A stretch of DNA of 64,000 nucleotides. It comes from UBA7330 sp043554545 (GTDB lineage Bacteria > Bacteroidota > Bacteroidia > Cytophagales > Cyclobacteriaceae). The notes beneath the pieces were generated by a model. That model made no database searches. It saw nothing but the letters and a program-made list of their open reading frames with translations, and was not told where the DNA came from. Shown one piece after another: positions 17,595 to 26,894 of the stretch (positions within the stretch are counted from its first letter, which is position 1; every line of letters starts with the position of its first letter). The stretch lies in the NCBI GenBank assembly GCA_043554545.1, contig CP121337.1:434001-498000 (forward strand). Direction: 5' to 3'. The position numbers were made by a program, and so were the translations under genes.

Positions 17595-18833
17595 TTGAAA
17601 AATTCTATTATAAAGAAAATACTGATAGCCTTAAGTGCGGTTGGGCCGGGCTTATTCTTGATTGGATATAACATTGGTACTGGAAGTGTTACCACCATGG
17701 CCAAAACGGGTGCAGAACATGGAATGGAGCTCTTCTGGGCTTTGATCCTTTCCTGCATTTTCACTTTTGTGTTGATGTTGGCTTATGGTAAGGTTACGCT
17801 GGTTTCTGGGCATACAGCGCTTTTCAATTTCAAAACACTATTTAAAGGAGGATGGCTTCTTTCCTTGTATATCATCATTGCTTTAATCATTGGTGAGTTA
17901 TTGGCACTTATGGGCGTGATGGGTATTGTAGCTGATCTGGTGCAGGAAGGCATTCGCTTAGGGTTTAATGGATATGAACTAAATACTTTTTGGATTATCC
18001 TCTTCTTTTCAATCCTTTTATACTTCCTGCTTTGGTATGGCCGATATCAAATTTTTGAAAAAGTACTCACCGTATTGGTGATACTCATGGGGCTGTCTTT
18101 CGTAGTGGTATTTGTGATGGTTAAACCTAGTATGTCAGCTTTGATGGAAGGTATTATACCTGGAATACCGGATACACCGGGAGCATTTGGGTTGATTGCT
18201 GCAATTGCAGGTACCACGTGCTCAGCAGCGGTTTTTATCATGAGGAGTACGGTAGTTGCTGAAAAGGGATGGAACATTGACGACCTGAAAACAGAAAAGA
18301 AGGATTCTTTTGTTTCAGCAGTAATGATGTTGTTATTGAGTGGAATCATCATGGCCGTAGGTGCAGGTACCCTACATGTTATGGGGTTAAAGCTGGAAAA
18401 TACTGTTGATATGATCTACCTGTTCGAGCCCATTGGAGGAAAGATCGCTGCCTTTATCCTGATTATTGGTATTGCTGGAGCAGGATTATCTACCATTTTC
18501 CCAATTGTGTTGATTGCTCCCTGGCTGGTTGCAGATTACAGTGGAAAGCCCAGAAATATTCATTCCAAAAGTTCTAGGGTGCTGATATTTTCTGCCATGA
18601 TATTTGCCTTTGGCAGCGTATTCCTGGCAGAAAGACCACCAACACTAATGGTGTTTTCACAGGCTTTTCAGGCGTGTATCCTTCCTGCTGTGGCGATTCC
18701 TATTTTTATTCTGATCAATAATAAAACATTAATGCAAGAGCATAAGGCGGGCACATGGCTCAATTTTGGACTTATTTCGGTAATCCTTTTTTCGCTGATC
18801 ACGACCTGGTTTGCTATTTCTGAATTTTTATAA
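17595..18833 (+). CDS. divergent Nramp-fold transporter lacking metal-binding motifs
   Basis: A 412-residue, roughly eleven-helix protein of the Nramp family (PF01566) read from a TTG start 15 bases after the nagA stop. Helix 1 shows VGPGLFLIGYNIGTGS where metal-transporting Nramps have a DPGN motif, and helix 6 shows GTTCSAAVFIMRST where they have MPH. The residues that coordinate Mn/Fe are therefore missing, though the overall fold and the EKGW segment after helix 6 are kept. It lies between nagA-like and nagB genes, so an organic substrate of the pathway, or a non-classical cation, is a reasonable inference. The family call is firm; the cargo is unknown. Confidence 0.8.
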   Translation: MKNSIIKKILIALSAVGPGLFLIGYNIGTGSVTTMAKTGAEHGMELFWALILSCIFTFVLMLAYGKVTLVSGHTALFNFKTLFKGGWLLSLYIIIALIIGELLALMGVMGIVADLVQEGIRLGFNGYELNTFWIILFFSILLYFLLWYGRYQIFEKVLTVLVILMGLSFVVVFVMVKPSMSALMEGIIPGIPDTPGAFGLIAAIAGTTCSAAVFIMRSTVVAEKGWNIDDLKTEKKDSFVSAVMMLLLSGIIMAVGAGTLHVMGLKLENTVDMIYLFEPIGGKIAAFILIIGIAGAGLSTIFPIVLIAPWLVADYSGKPRNIHSKSSRVLIFSAMIFAFGSVFLAERPPTLMVFSQAFQACILPAVAIPIFILINNKTLMQEHKAGTWLNFGLISVILFSLITTWFAISEFL

Positions 18834-18845
18834 ACCTAATGACCA

Positions 18846-19607
18846 ATGACAAAAACCTTTGATGTTGATAAGTTGCATGTTTCAATTTTTGATACCCCTG
18901 AAGGGCTTGGACAAGCCGCTGCTCAATTTGTAACAAAGACCGTAAATGAAGCCATTCAAAAAAAGGGTAAGGCCAATGTGATTCTGGCAACAGGTGCCTC
19001 CCAATTCCCTTTCCTGGAAGCCCTAAAGAAAATGGATATTGATTGGCAAAAGGTGACCGTGTTTCATTTGGATGAATACAAAGGCATCTCTGACACACAC
19101 CCTGCTAGCTTCCGTAAGTACCTCAAGGATCGGATATTAGATGAGGTGAAACCCAAGAAGGTATACTTCTTGAATGGGGATGCTGAAGATTTAGCAGCGG
19201 AGACAAAACGATACGAATCCCTATTGAAAGAACATCCGATAGATATTGCCTGTATTGGTATCGGAGAAAATGGTCACATTGCCTTCAATGACCCACCGGT
19301 CGCAGATTTCAACGATCCTTTGCTGGTAAAGGTGGTGGAATTGGATGAGGCCTGCAGAAACCAACAGCTTGGAGAAGGGTGGTTTCCTACATTTGAAGAT
19401 GTTCCTAAGGAAGCTCTTAGTCTCACCATTACGGCGATTATGAATTGTAAGACGATTAGCTGTGTGGTTCCTGACAAGCGAAAGGCCGAAGCTGTTTACA
19501 ATACTTTATATGCAGAAATAAACACCAAATGCCCGGGTACCATTTTGAGAAAGCATGCAGATACTACGCTTTTCTTAGATGAGGGATCCGCTTCAAAACT
19601 TAAATGA
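18846..19607 (+). CDS. nagB: glucosamine-6-phosphate deaminase
   Basis: The 253-residue protein matches the NagB/6-phosphogluconolactonase fold. It has the phosphate-binding loop VILATGASQF, the HLDEYKGI motif with the catalytic Asp, IGIGENGHIAFNDPP with the active-site histidine, and the C-terminal segment with the lysine region VVPDKRKAEAV. NagB converts glucosamine-6-phosphate to fructose-6-phosphate and ammonia in the cytoplasm. It follows the transporter by 12 bases, and the GH109 gene starts one base after its stop, so the genes are cotranscribed. No hexosamine kinase or PTS gene is nearby. Confidence 0.92.
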   Translation: MTKTFDVDKLHVSIFDTPEGLGQAAAQFVTKTVNEAIQKKGKANVILATGASQFPFLEALKKMDIDWQKVTVFHLDEYKGISDTHPASFRKYLKDRILDEVKPKKVYFLNGDAEDLAAETKRYESLLKEHPIDIACIGIGENGHIAFNDPPVADFNDPLLVKVVELDEACRNQQLGEGWFPTFEDVPKEALSLTITAIMNCKTISCVVPDKRKAEAVYNTLYAEINTKCPGTILRKHADTTLFLDEGSASKLK

Positions 19608-19608
19608 T

Positions 19609-21018
19609 ATGAAAGATAAGAATAGAAATTTCGATCGAAGACATTTTCTAAAAGCTTCTGCATTAACAGGTGCTTTTTTGGGTGTATTGCCAGGAGCAGT
19701 AAAAGCTGGTAACAAGGATTTTCTCAATGAAGAGCTGATCAAAGGCTCTCAACCCGGACCTGCAAGGGGAGAATCCGTTCGATTACTGAAAGTAAAGCCT
19801 ATCGAGCAGGTTAGGGTAGCATTTATCGGAACAGGCAACAGGGGAAGCAGCCATGTTAGACGTATAGCGGCATTAAGCCCAAAGACAAAAGTTGTAGCCA
19901 TTTGTGATATCAGAAGCGAAAAGGCCAAAGCCTCAGCCGATTTCATGAAGAAGCAAGGTCAGAAGGTAGATGTGTATACGGATAAGGAGGAGGCCTGGAA
20001 AGAAATGGTGAAGCGGGATGATATTGATTTGGTGATCATTGCCACACCCTGGGAGGATCATGCACCGATGGCGATTTATTGTATGCAACAGGGAAAGCAT
20101 GTAGCCGTAGAAGTGCCTTTGGCATTGACGCTGGAGGATTGCTGGAAACTGGTTGACACATCAGAGCAGACACAGCGAAATTGTATGATATTAGAGAACG
20201 TATGCTATGGAGCGGAAGAACTTTGGGTATTGAATATGGTCAAGGAAGGTGTCTTTGGCACTTTAACCTACGCAGAAGCTTCATACATTCATAATCTGAG
20301 AAGTGGTCTTTTCGACGATAAATATTATGAAAAGTGGAGAATTGGTCATCATATGAGGAGCAATGCAAACCTTTATCCTACCCATGGACTCGGACCGGTT
20401 GCACAATATCTGGGTATAGGGAGAGGAGATCGTTTTGACCACCTGGTTTCCATGAGTTCCCTGCAGGCAAGTCTCAGTGAGTATGCTAAGACTGTTGATC
20501 CCGGGAACAAATATTATAACCGAACAGATTTTGCGCATGGTGACATGAACAACGCACTTATCAAGACAGATAAAGGAAGGTCCATATTGCTGCAACATGA
20601 CGTGGTTACGCCAAGACCCTATAGCAGGATAAATGCTTTAGCAGGTACGGAAGGTTACCATGAAGGATATCCAAGCAGGTTGGCAATCAACCGTCCGGAA
20701 GGTCATGATTGGTTGTCAGAGGATGATTATAATGAGATGCGTGAACGCTATAAACATCCGATCTGGGAACAGCTAAAAGATGAAATAGCCAAAAACAATG
20801 GGCATGGCGGAATGGATTTTGTAATGACCTATCGCATGATAGATGCCTATAATAAAGGCTTGCCACTTGATATGGATGTATACGACGGGGTTGATTGGTC
20901 AGTGATCGTACCGCTTACTGCTACGTCTGTCGAGCTGGGAAGTATACCAGTTAAGTTCCCGGATTTCACCAGAGGTCAGTGGGAAAAAGAAATGGTATTG
21001 GAAATCCTTAAATCTTAA
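19609..21018 (+). CDS. Tat-exported GH109-type alpha-N-acetylgalactosaminidase
   Basis: The start at 19609, one base after the nagB stop, gives a twin-arginine leader (DRRHFLKASALTGAFLG). The 469-residue protein has a Gfo/Idh/MocA Rossmann domain (VAFIGTGNRGSSHV, LVIIATPWEDHAP) and blocks I associate with glycoside hydrolase family 109: YPTHGLGPVAQYLGI, the following RGD, FAHGDMNNALI and NGHGGMDF. GH109 enzymes use bound NAD to cleave alpha-N-acetylgalactosamine by transient oxidation, with retention of configuration. It is the last gene of the operon and gives it a plausible extracytoplasmic substrate, alpha-linked GalNAc glycans. The specific activity is inferred from motifs. Confidence 0.85.
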   Translation: MKDKNRNFDRRHFLKASALTGAFLGVLPGAVKAGNKDFLNEELIKGSQPGPARGESVRLLKVKPIEQVRVAFIGTGNRGSSHVRRIAALSPKTKVVAICDIRSEKAKASADFMKKQGQKVDVYTDKEEAWKEMVKRDDIDLVIIATPWEDHAPMAIYCMQQGKHVAVEVPLALTLEDCWKLVDTSEQTQRNCMILENVCYGAEELWVLNMVKEGVFGTLTYAEASYIHNLRSGLFDDKYYEKWRIGHHMRSNANLYPTHGLGPVAQYLGIGRGDRFDHLVSMSSLQASLSEYAKTVDPGNKYYNRTDFAHGDMNNALIKTDKGRSILLQHDVVTPRPYSRINALAGTEGYHEGYPSRLAINRPEGHDWLSEDDYNEMRERYKHPIWEQLKDEIAKNNGHGGMDFVMTYRMIDAYNKGLPLDMDVYDGVDWSVIVPLTATSVELGSIPVKFPDFTRGQWEKEMVLEILKS

Positions 21019-21030
21019 GCAACCTCATTT

Positions 21031-21064
21031 ATACTTCACTGGATGATACCATCTGGTGAAGTAT
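21031..21064. terminator. bidirectional terminator hairpin between convergent genes
   Basis: A 15-bp inverted repeat with two G-U wobbles (ATACTTCACTGGATG and CATCTGGTGAAGTAT) closes an ATAC loop in the 66-bp gap between the GH109 gene and the opposing GNAT gene. A-rich bases flank it, but there is no long T run. Confidence 0.65.
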
Positions 21065-21084
21065 AAAAATGATACTTTCTTCAA

Positions 21085-21576
21085 TCAAACCAACTTCTCC
21101 ATTTTGTAATCGTCCATTACAAAACCTCCGCCTATGTCTGCAACGGGCTCACCAACCACTTTAAAGCCCCATTTCGCATAGGTTTTGATGGAATCGGTGT
21201 TGCCCTTGTTTACCGTCAGCCATAGTCTTTTACACCCGGATGATTGGGCAAGTGACTCAATGAATTGAAGAGATAATTTACCTACCCCTAACCCACGCTC
21301 ATTTTTCAGTAGGTAAAGTTTACTGATAAATAGTTCTAATTCATCTACTCGGGTACAAAGGTACCCAATGGGTTTTGTGCTCAGAATCTGATGGTAAATA
21401 TATCCTTCATTTTGTTGCTTTTTCATTGCTTCAAAAGACTGAATTTTTTTCAGCATGTAGCTGACCTGACCTTGACCAATTATGGGTGTAAAATATTCTG
21501 TCCAGATCTCTTGAGCGAGATTTACAATGACTTTTAGGTCATCGTCATTCGTTACTGGTTGGAAACTGATTCCCAT
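21085..21576 (-). CDS. GNAT family N-acetyltransferase
   Basis: A 163-residue GNAT protein. I use the ATG at 21576, one base after the stop of the upstream gene; a longer in-frame reading would overlap that gene by 100 bases. The acetyl-CoA-binding block appears as LYLLKNERGLGVGKLSLQFIESLA, a slightly altered Q/RxxGxG/A loop, followed by LWLTVNKGNTDSIKTYAKWGF, typical of GNAT motifs A and B. These enzymes transfer acetyl from acetyl-CoA to small amines or protein N-termini. It is cotranscribed with the DUF885 gene; substrate unknown. Confidence 0.87.
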   Translation of the reverse strand: MGISFQPVTNDDDLKVIVNLAQEIWTEYFTPIIGQGQVSYMLKKIQSFEAMKKQQNEGYIYHQILSTKPIGYLCTRVDELELFISKLYLLKNERGLGVGKLSLQFIESLAQSSGCKRLWLTVNKGNTDSIKTYAKWGFKVVGEPVADIGGGFVMDDYKMEKLV

Positions 21577-21577
21577 A

Positions 21578-23344
21578 TTATTTATTGGCAGCGATCCAAC
21601 GGTCAATTTTATCTTCCAGCAGGGCGAGCGGGATGCATCCGGTTTCCAATACCTGGTTGTGATATTCCGCGATGTCAAATTTGTCTCCCAGTTGTTTTTC
21701 CGCCCGTGTCCTCAGCTCCCTAATTTTTAGCTGCCCAATCTTGTAAGACAATGCTTGTCCAGGGTTGGCCATGTAACGCTCAATTTCACGTACAATACCT
21801 TCTAATGATTCCGCTTCGTGTTCCATACAATATTTGATCGCTTCTTCTCGGGTCCATCCTTTGCTGTGAATGCCACTGTCTACTACCAGACGAATGGCCC
21901 GGTGTATTTCGGCGCTTAACATACCAAAGTATTGATAGGGGTCTGTATAGAGTCCCAATTCAGTACCTAAAGATTCTGTATAAAGTGCCCAGCCTTCGCC
22001 ATAACCGCTGTACCATAAAGTTTTTCTGAACATCGGTAATATTTCACTTTCCTGGGTAAGAGAGATTTGATAGTGATGACCTGGTATGGCTTCATGTAGG
22101 AACAATGATTCACTGTCATAAATATTGTACGCACTCACATTAGGGATTGGTACATAAAATATGCCAGGGCGTGTGCCATCCAGGGATCCGGGGTTATACT
22201 CTGCACTGGCAGATTTTTCCCTGAAAGCTTCCGTCCTTCTAACTTCAAAAGGTGTTTTTGGCTTATTGTTAAAAAGCTTTTCAACATAAGGTTTCATGGT
22301 TTCATAGATGTCCTGATAATAATCCAATACCTGTTGGGGTTCTGAAAATGGCATCAATTTTTTATTATTTCTTACGTAATCAAAAAATGAAACCAGGTCA
22401 CCCTCATAACCAACCTGCTCTTTCACCTTTTCCATCTCGGCCGAGATCCGTGCTACTTCATCCAATCCCAATTGATGTATTTCATCTGCCGTCATGGTAG
22501 TGGTGGTATACAACTTTATCTGATGTTGATAAAAAGCTTCTCCATTGGGCATTGCTCCATATCCGCTGGTTGCTCTTCCTGCAGCCAAATAATCATTCTT
22601 GATAAACTCAGTAATGTCTTTATAGGCAGGGATAACCTTCTCCAGAACCATTTCACGATATTTCTCAGTCATGAGTTCTTTATCGATGTCTGAAAAGGAT
22701 GCCGGGAAGTTGTTTATGGGACTGTAAAATAAATGAGTCTCTAAATCATCGCTGGTCATTGATTCTAACTGAGGAATTACCTTGACGATCAAAGACTTGG
22801 GCAGCACATAGTTTTTTTGGATGCCTTCCTGCATTTTTTCCTTGGCGGTGGCCAGCCATATAAGGTAACCGTCAACTCTTTTGAGCCAGGCTTCATAGTC
22901 ACCTACCGTTTGAAAAGGCTGCGCACTTTGTCCACTGGCTAATTGTCCAATGATTAGGTTTACAGACCACATCTGATCAATAGGAGTCAGGTCTTTGCTG
23001 AATTCCATATCCTTTAACTTCATCTCACATTCCCACCGAATAATGGCTTTGCTTAATTTTTGATCAGCTTTCAGAGAAGCCTCATCATACTGGTCAATCA
23101 ACTCCAGGTACCTGTTGCAGTAGGCTTTAATTTCAGCGTTGTATTCATCCGAAAGGAAGTTGGGAAACAGGTCATTATATCTCGAATCTCCCGCAAATGT
23201 TGCTGATATGGGATCTAACTTAAGTCCTTCTTCATAGTATTGAGTTAGCATTTCCTCAAAACTCATTTTCCGCTTTGGTGAATCAGCTGGATTGCAAGCC
23301 ACCAGGATTAGGGCCATGAATGTCAATTTTAGTATACTTTTCAT
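21578..23344 (-). CDS. DUF885 family lipoprotein (predicted metallopeptidase)
   Basis: The start at 23344 begins a lipoprotein signal peptide (ILVAC, Cys17); an in-frame ATG at 23386 would only add residues before it. The 588-residue protein has the DUF885 signature FLHEAIPGHHYQIS, a zinc-site motif, and the GYGEGWALYTESLG block with the third ligand. DUF885 proteins are usually all-alpha, envelope-bound and regarded as peptidases or dipeptidases. It is translationally adjacent to the GNAT gene downstream (one base apart). Confidence 0.87.
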   Translation of the reverse strand: MKSILKLTFMALILVACNPADSPKRKMSFEEMLTQYYEEGLKLDPISATFAGDSRYNDLFPNFLSDEYNAEIKAYCNRYLELIDQYDEASLKADQKLSKAIIRWECEMKLKDMEFSKDLTPIDQMWSVNLIIGQLASGQSAQPFQTVGDYEAWLKRVDGYLIWLATAKEKMQEGIQKNYVLPKSLIVKVIPQLESMTSDDLETHLFYSPINNFPASFSDIDKELMTEKYREMVLEKVIPAYKDITEFIKNDYLAAGRATSGYGAMPNGEAFYQHQIKLYTTTTMTADEIHQLGLDEVARISAEMEKVKEQVGYEGDLVSFFDYVRNNKKLMPFSEPQQVLDYYQDIYETMKPYVEKLFNNKPKTPFEVRRTEAFREKSASAEYNPGSLDGTRPGIFYVPIPNVSAYNIYDSESLFLHEAIPGHHYQISLTQESEILPMFRKTLWYSGYGEGWALYTESLGTELGLYTDPYQYFGMLSAEIHRAIRLVVDSGIHSKGWTREEAIKYCMEHEAESLEGIVREIERYMANPGQALSYKIGQLKIRELRTRAEKQLGDKFDIAEYHNQVLETGCIPLALLEDKIDRWIAANK

Positions 23345-23514
23345 ACAAGCTAGTTTCTGATATAGGACGAAGATAGGAATCTTCACAGTTGAATAAAAGT
23401 GATGTGCATCGCGTAATCAAATCTTAAAGAAGTATAGTATTAGGAGTGTTATAGTCAATAAATCGAAAGAGGTTACTTTTGGTGGAATCAAAAAAGTGTA
23501 TACCTGGCGATTGC

Positions 23515-24516
23515 ATGGATATTGAAAATAAAATTGAACTATCGACGTATTTATCTGGAAAGGAGGTGATAGCACCGGATAGCCTGTTTCATATGCGCAC
23601 ACTAGCAGGTGGCGTATCCTGTAAATCCATATGGATAGAATCAAATAGGGAACCTCTGATAATTAAGCAGGCTTTATCAAAACTTAAAACCAAAGCGGAT
23701 TGGTATAGTGATCCAAGGAGACTTCGAATTGAATCTGAAGGACTCCTCTGGATGAATAAATATTTACCTGGTTTTGCACCTCGGCAGGTATTTTTTGATG
23801 GTCAGCATTTTATCCTTGGGATGGAAGGGGTTAAGGAGCCCAATAAAAACCTAAAGCATATTTTACTCAAGGGTGATTTACCAAACCACCTCATAAAAAA
23901 GTTAGGAACACTGCTCGGAGAAATCCATCGGTTAGGGAAAGGGGATGAGGAGACCAAAAGTGTTTTTAATGATCGATCCTATTTTATCAACCTGAGAGTA
24001 GAGCCATATTATGAATATTCGATTACAAAGCTTCCTGAATCAAAGGGTTTCTTTGAATCTTTGATTTCCGATACACTAAATATTACTGAGACGCTCGTAC
24101 ATGGCGATTTTAGTCCCAAAAATGTATTGGTAAAAGAGGATAACTTGATATTACTGGATTATGAGGTGATGCACTTTGGCGACCCTGCTTTTGATGTAGG
24201 ATTTGTGCTTTGCCACCTGCTAAGCAAAGCAAATTATCATGGATCCTCAGCATTTGTTGATGCCGCGCTAATGCTTTGGCAGAACTATCAATCAGTAATT
24301 AAGGCGGAGCATCATGGTTTTGAATCTAGATGTGTGCGACATTTACTTGGATGTATGATTGCCAGGGTTCATGGTAGATCACCTTTGGAATACCTTTCTG
24401 AATCACAAAAGAATTGGCAATCAACAACTGCAATGAAATTGATGCAATCTGAACACCAGACTTTTAAGAGTTTTTTCACAGCGTTTAAACAAGAACTAGA
24501 TGGCCATAACCATTAA
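23515..24516 (+). CDS. APH-fold phosphotransferase (small-molecule kinase)
   Basis: The protein is 333 residues from the ATG at 23515; an upstream in-frame TTG at 23479 is less likely. It has the aminoglycoside phosphotransferase/choline kinase fold: catalytic loop LVHGDFSPKNVLV with Asp and Asn, and the metal-binding block ILLDYEVMHFGDPAFDVGF. Such enzymes phosphorylate hydroxyls of small metabolites; sugars, amino alcohols and antibiotics are all known substrates. Its last 17 bases overlap the enolase paralogue, implying coupled translation and probably a shared pathway. There is no antibiotic-resistance context, so metabolic phosphorylation is the better guess. Confidence 0.82.
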   Translation: MDIENKIELSTYLSGKEVIAPDSLFHMRTLAGGVSCKSIWIESNREPLIIKQALSKLKTKADWYSDPRRLRIESEGLLWMNKYLPGFAPRQVFFDGQHFILGMEGVKEPNKNLKHILLKGDLPNHLIKKLGTLLGEIHRLGKGDEETKSVFNDRSYFINLRVEPYYEYSITKLPESKGFFESLISDTLNITETLVHGDFSPKNVLVKEDNLILLDYEVMHFGDPAFDVGFVLCHLLSKANYHGSSAFVDAALMLWQNYQSVIKAEHHGFESRCVRHLLGCMIARVHGRSPLEYLSESQKNWQSTTAMKLMQSEHQTFKSFFTAFKQELDGHNH

Positions 24517-25774
24517 AGAAATCAAGGGATATGAAATATTGGATAGCAGGGGTAGACCTACGGTTATGGCCAAGTGCTTAACCCATGATGGCTATCTGGG
24601 TAAAGCCTCTGTTCCATCCGGAGCTTCCACCGGAAAAGCGGAAGCTATGGAATTACGGGACGGGGATTCAAAGAGGTTTGGTGGCCTTGGCTGCAAGAAA
24701 GCTGTGGCTCATATTAACGATGAAATCAGCAGGGAGTTGGCAGGCAAAAAAATTGAAAATCAGGAATCATTTGATCAATTTTTATTGGATCTGGACGGAA
24801 CTCCCAACAAGTCAAATCTGGGTGCCAACGCCATCCTGGCCTGCTCGCTGGCTTTTGCTAGGGCTTCTGCGCTTGCTCAGGGTGTACAGCTGTATAGCTA
24901 TTTTGGGAAGCTGATAGGATCTCAGCATTTTAGATTACCCAGGGTTACCATCAACTTATTCAGTGGGGGGAAACACGCTGGCGGTCAGATACCATTACAG
25001 GATCTGCTGGTTGTACCCGTGTCAGCGACCTCGATAAGCGAATCACTTCGGGATGTATATGCCGTGTATCAGTCTGCAGTAGCTTGGATAAAAAAGGAAT
25101 ATGGCATGAGAGCGCTTACTGCAGATGAAGGTGGTTTAGCTCCTGATTTTGGCAGTATCGATGAGTTACTAGATGGTGCGGTTTATGTTATTCAGCAGGC
25201 TGGAATAGTGCCCGGAAAAGACATGGCTTTGGCAATGGATGTAGCTTCCAGCCACTTTTTTAGTCAGGGAAAGTATCACATCAGTCAAAAGGAAATTTCA
25301 GCAAAAAGCCAAATCGATTTGATCAGGGAGTGGGTAGAAAAATACCCCATTGTGAGTGTAGAAGATGGGTTGGCAGAGGATGATTGGGAAAGCTGGCCGG
25401 ACCTGTTTCGCTCGATCAACAAAAAATCCCTTGTTCTGGGAGATGATTTACTCTGTACGCAAGTGAGTAGAATACAGCAGGCAATAGATACTCAATCAGC
25501 GAATGCCCTCTTGTTAAAGGTCAATCAGTGCGGTTCGTTAACAGAAGCTGCAAATGCTTATAAACTAGCCAAGTCAGCGGGATGGCAGGTGACCGTAAGT
25601 GCTCGCAGTGGAGAGACTGAGGATGACTGGTTGGCTGACCTGGCAGTAGGATGGAGCGCAGATCAGATTAAAGTGGGTTCGATCACACAATCAGAGCGGC
25701 TAGCCAAATACAACCGATTGTTAGAAATTGAAGCAGATTGGCAATTTCCTATGAATGATTGGCCTAACCCTTGA
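24500..25774 (+). CDS. divergent enolase-family protein
   Basis: The 424-residue protein aligns along its whole length with enolase. Conserved residues are the mobile loop PSGAST, His159, Glu210 (ADEGG), metal ligands Asp247, Glu288 (VEDGLAEDDW) and Asp315 (LGDDL), catalytic Lys340 (LLKVNQ), Arg369-Ser370 and Lys391. Several normally invariant positions differ: Asp168 stands in the QEF glutamate position (QDL), Ala368 replaces the histidine of SHRSGETED (SARSGETED), the GGAHAxN block reads SGGKHAGG, and the usual TGxxxRSER reads VGSITQSER. This looks like a functional paralogue rather than a decayed gene. It overlaps a kinase gene, so an enolase-like dehydration of another phosphorylated acid is possible; ordinary enolase is less likely. 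Confidence 0.8.
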   Translation: MAITIKEIKGYEILDSRGRPTVMAKCLTHDGYLGKASVPSGASTGKAEAMELRDGDSKRFGGLGCKKAVAHINDEISRELAGKKIENQESFDQFLLDLDGTPNKSNLGANAILACSLAFARASALAQGVQLYSYFGKLIGSQHFRLPRVTINLFSGGKHAGGQIPLQDLLVVPVSATSISESLRDVYAVYQSAVAWIKKEYGMRALTADEGGLAPDFGSIDELLDGAVYVIQQAGIVPGKDMALAMDVASSHFFSQGKYHISQKEISAKSQIDLIREWVEKYPIVSVEDGLAEDDWESWPDLFRSINKKSLVLGDDLLCTQVSRIQQAIDTQSANALLLKVNQCGSLTEAANAYKLAKSAGWQVTVSARSGETEDDWLADLAVGWSADQIKVGSITQSERLAKYNRLLEIEADWQFPMNDWPNP

Positions 25775-26762
25775 GTAAATAGCTTTCCAATTCATTGACC
25801 ATCTCTTTGGGCCCTACGAAGAAAGGCGATCGTTGGTGGTAATCTTTGGGATCGATGTCCATGATTCTGTTTTTTCCATCGGAGGCTTTCCCATTGGCCT
25901 GTTCTGCTATAAACGCCAGGGCATTGCACTCATATAGAAGCCTAAGTTTACCTGATGGTTTGGAGGTGATGCCCGGGTACATATAGATACCACCTTTAAA
26001 CATGTTACGGTGAAAGTCAGCAACCAAAGAACCGATATACCTGGCCGCCATACCCTTTTCTTTACATTCCTGGATATAGGCATGAAGTCCTGGCTCCATT
26101 TGGTTCCACAGGCCTTCGTTTATAGAATAGATATTTTGCCCTGGGGCATAAACCATGTTAGGATGGGACAAAATAAATTCTCCCAAAGACTGGTCCAATG
26201 TAAAACCATTTACCCCATATCCGGTGGTATAAACAAACATGGTGGATGAACCATACAGGATATAACCAGCAGCTACCTGCGTATTTCCTTTTTGCAGTAC
26301 ATCTTCTTTATTGACTTCTTCCCCAGTGTTCGATAACCTGCGATAAATAGAAAAAATGGTTCCAATGGAAACGTTTACATCAATATTTGAAGAACCATCC
26401 AATGGGTCAATGGCTACGATATAATGGTTGTTTTTGTTGATGTGAATGATTTTTTCTTCTTCCTCAGAAACAATGGCTGCTGTCATCATGCCATTCGTAA
26501 GGGCCCGGATAAACCTAATGTTGGCAATGATGTCCAGCTTTTGCTGGCTTTCTCCCTGCACATTCTCAGAGCCCATGGCACCTGCGATACCTAACAATCC
26601 TGATTTATTTACCTCTTTGTTTACAATTTTTCCAGCCAACGCAATATCCCTTAACAACTGGCTAAGCTCGCCCGTTGCATAATCAAATTCATCTTGTTTA
26701 CTCTTTATAAAACGATCAAGTGTCGTTCCAATGGGTGTTCCTAAATCTTTGATTTGCTGCAT
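25764..26762 (-). CDS. fbp: class I fructose-1,6-bisphosphatase
   Basis: A 332-residue class I FBPase with the metal-site signature AIDPLDGSSNIDVN, the upstream EEEEK acidic loop, and the substrate-binding C-terminal blocks (YIGSLVADFHRNMFKGG, GKLRLLYECNA). It hydrolyses fructose-1,6-bisphosphate to fructose-6-phosphate in gluconeogenesis. The gene is convergent with the enolase-like gene and overlaps its end by 11 bases. The short insert NKSGLLGIAGAMG is consistent with other class I bacterial members. Confidence 0.95.
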   Translation of the reverse strand: MQQIKDLGTPIGTTLDRFIKSKQDEFDYATGELSQLLRDIALAGKIVNKEVNKSGLLGIAGAMGSENVQGESQQKLDIIANIRFIRALTNGMMTAAIVSEEEEKIIHINKNNHYIVAIDPLDGSSNIDVNVSIGTIFSIYRRLSNTGEEVNKEDVLQKGNTQVAAGYILYGSSTMFVYTTGYGVNGFTLDQSLGEFILSHPNMVYAPGQNIYSINEGLWNQMEPGLHAYIQECKEKGMAARYIGSLVADFHRNMFKGGIYMYPGITSKPSGKLRLLYECNALAFIAEQANGKASDGKNRIMDIDPKDYHQRSPFFVGPKEMVNELESYLLKG

Positions 26763-26894
26763 TGTGGTTATTAGACTGTTGGGAATTCGTAAATTTCTTT
26801 GCAGCTTAAAATTACATTACATCCCAGACAATTCACTCATTGCAAGACTTGTCCTTTCCTGTAAATACACTTAGTTTATCTATTTTTACCTATT

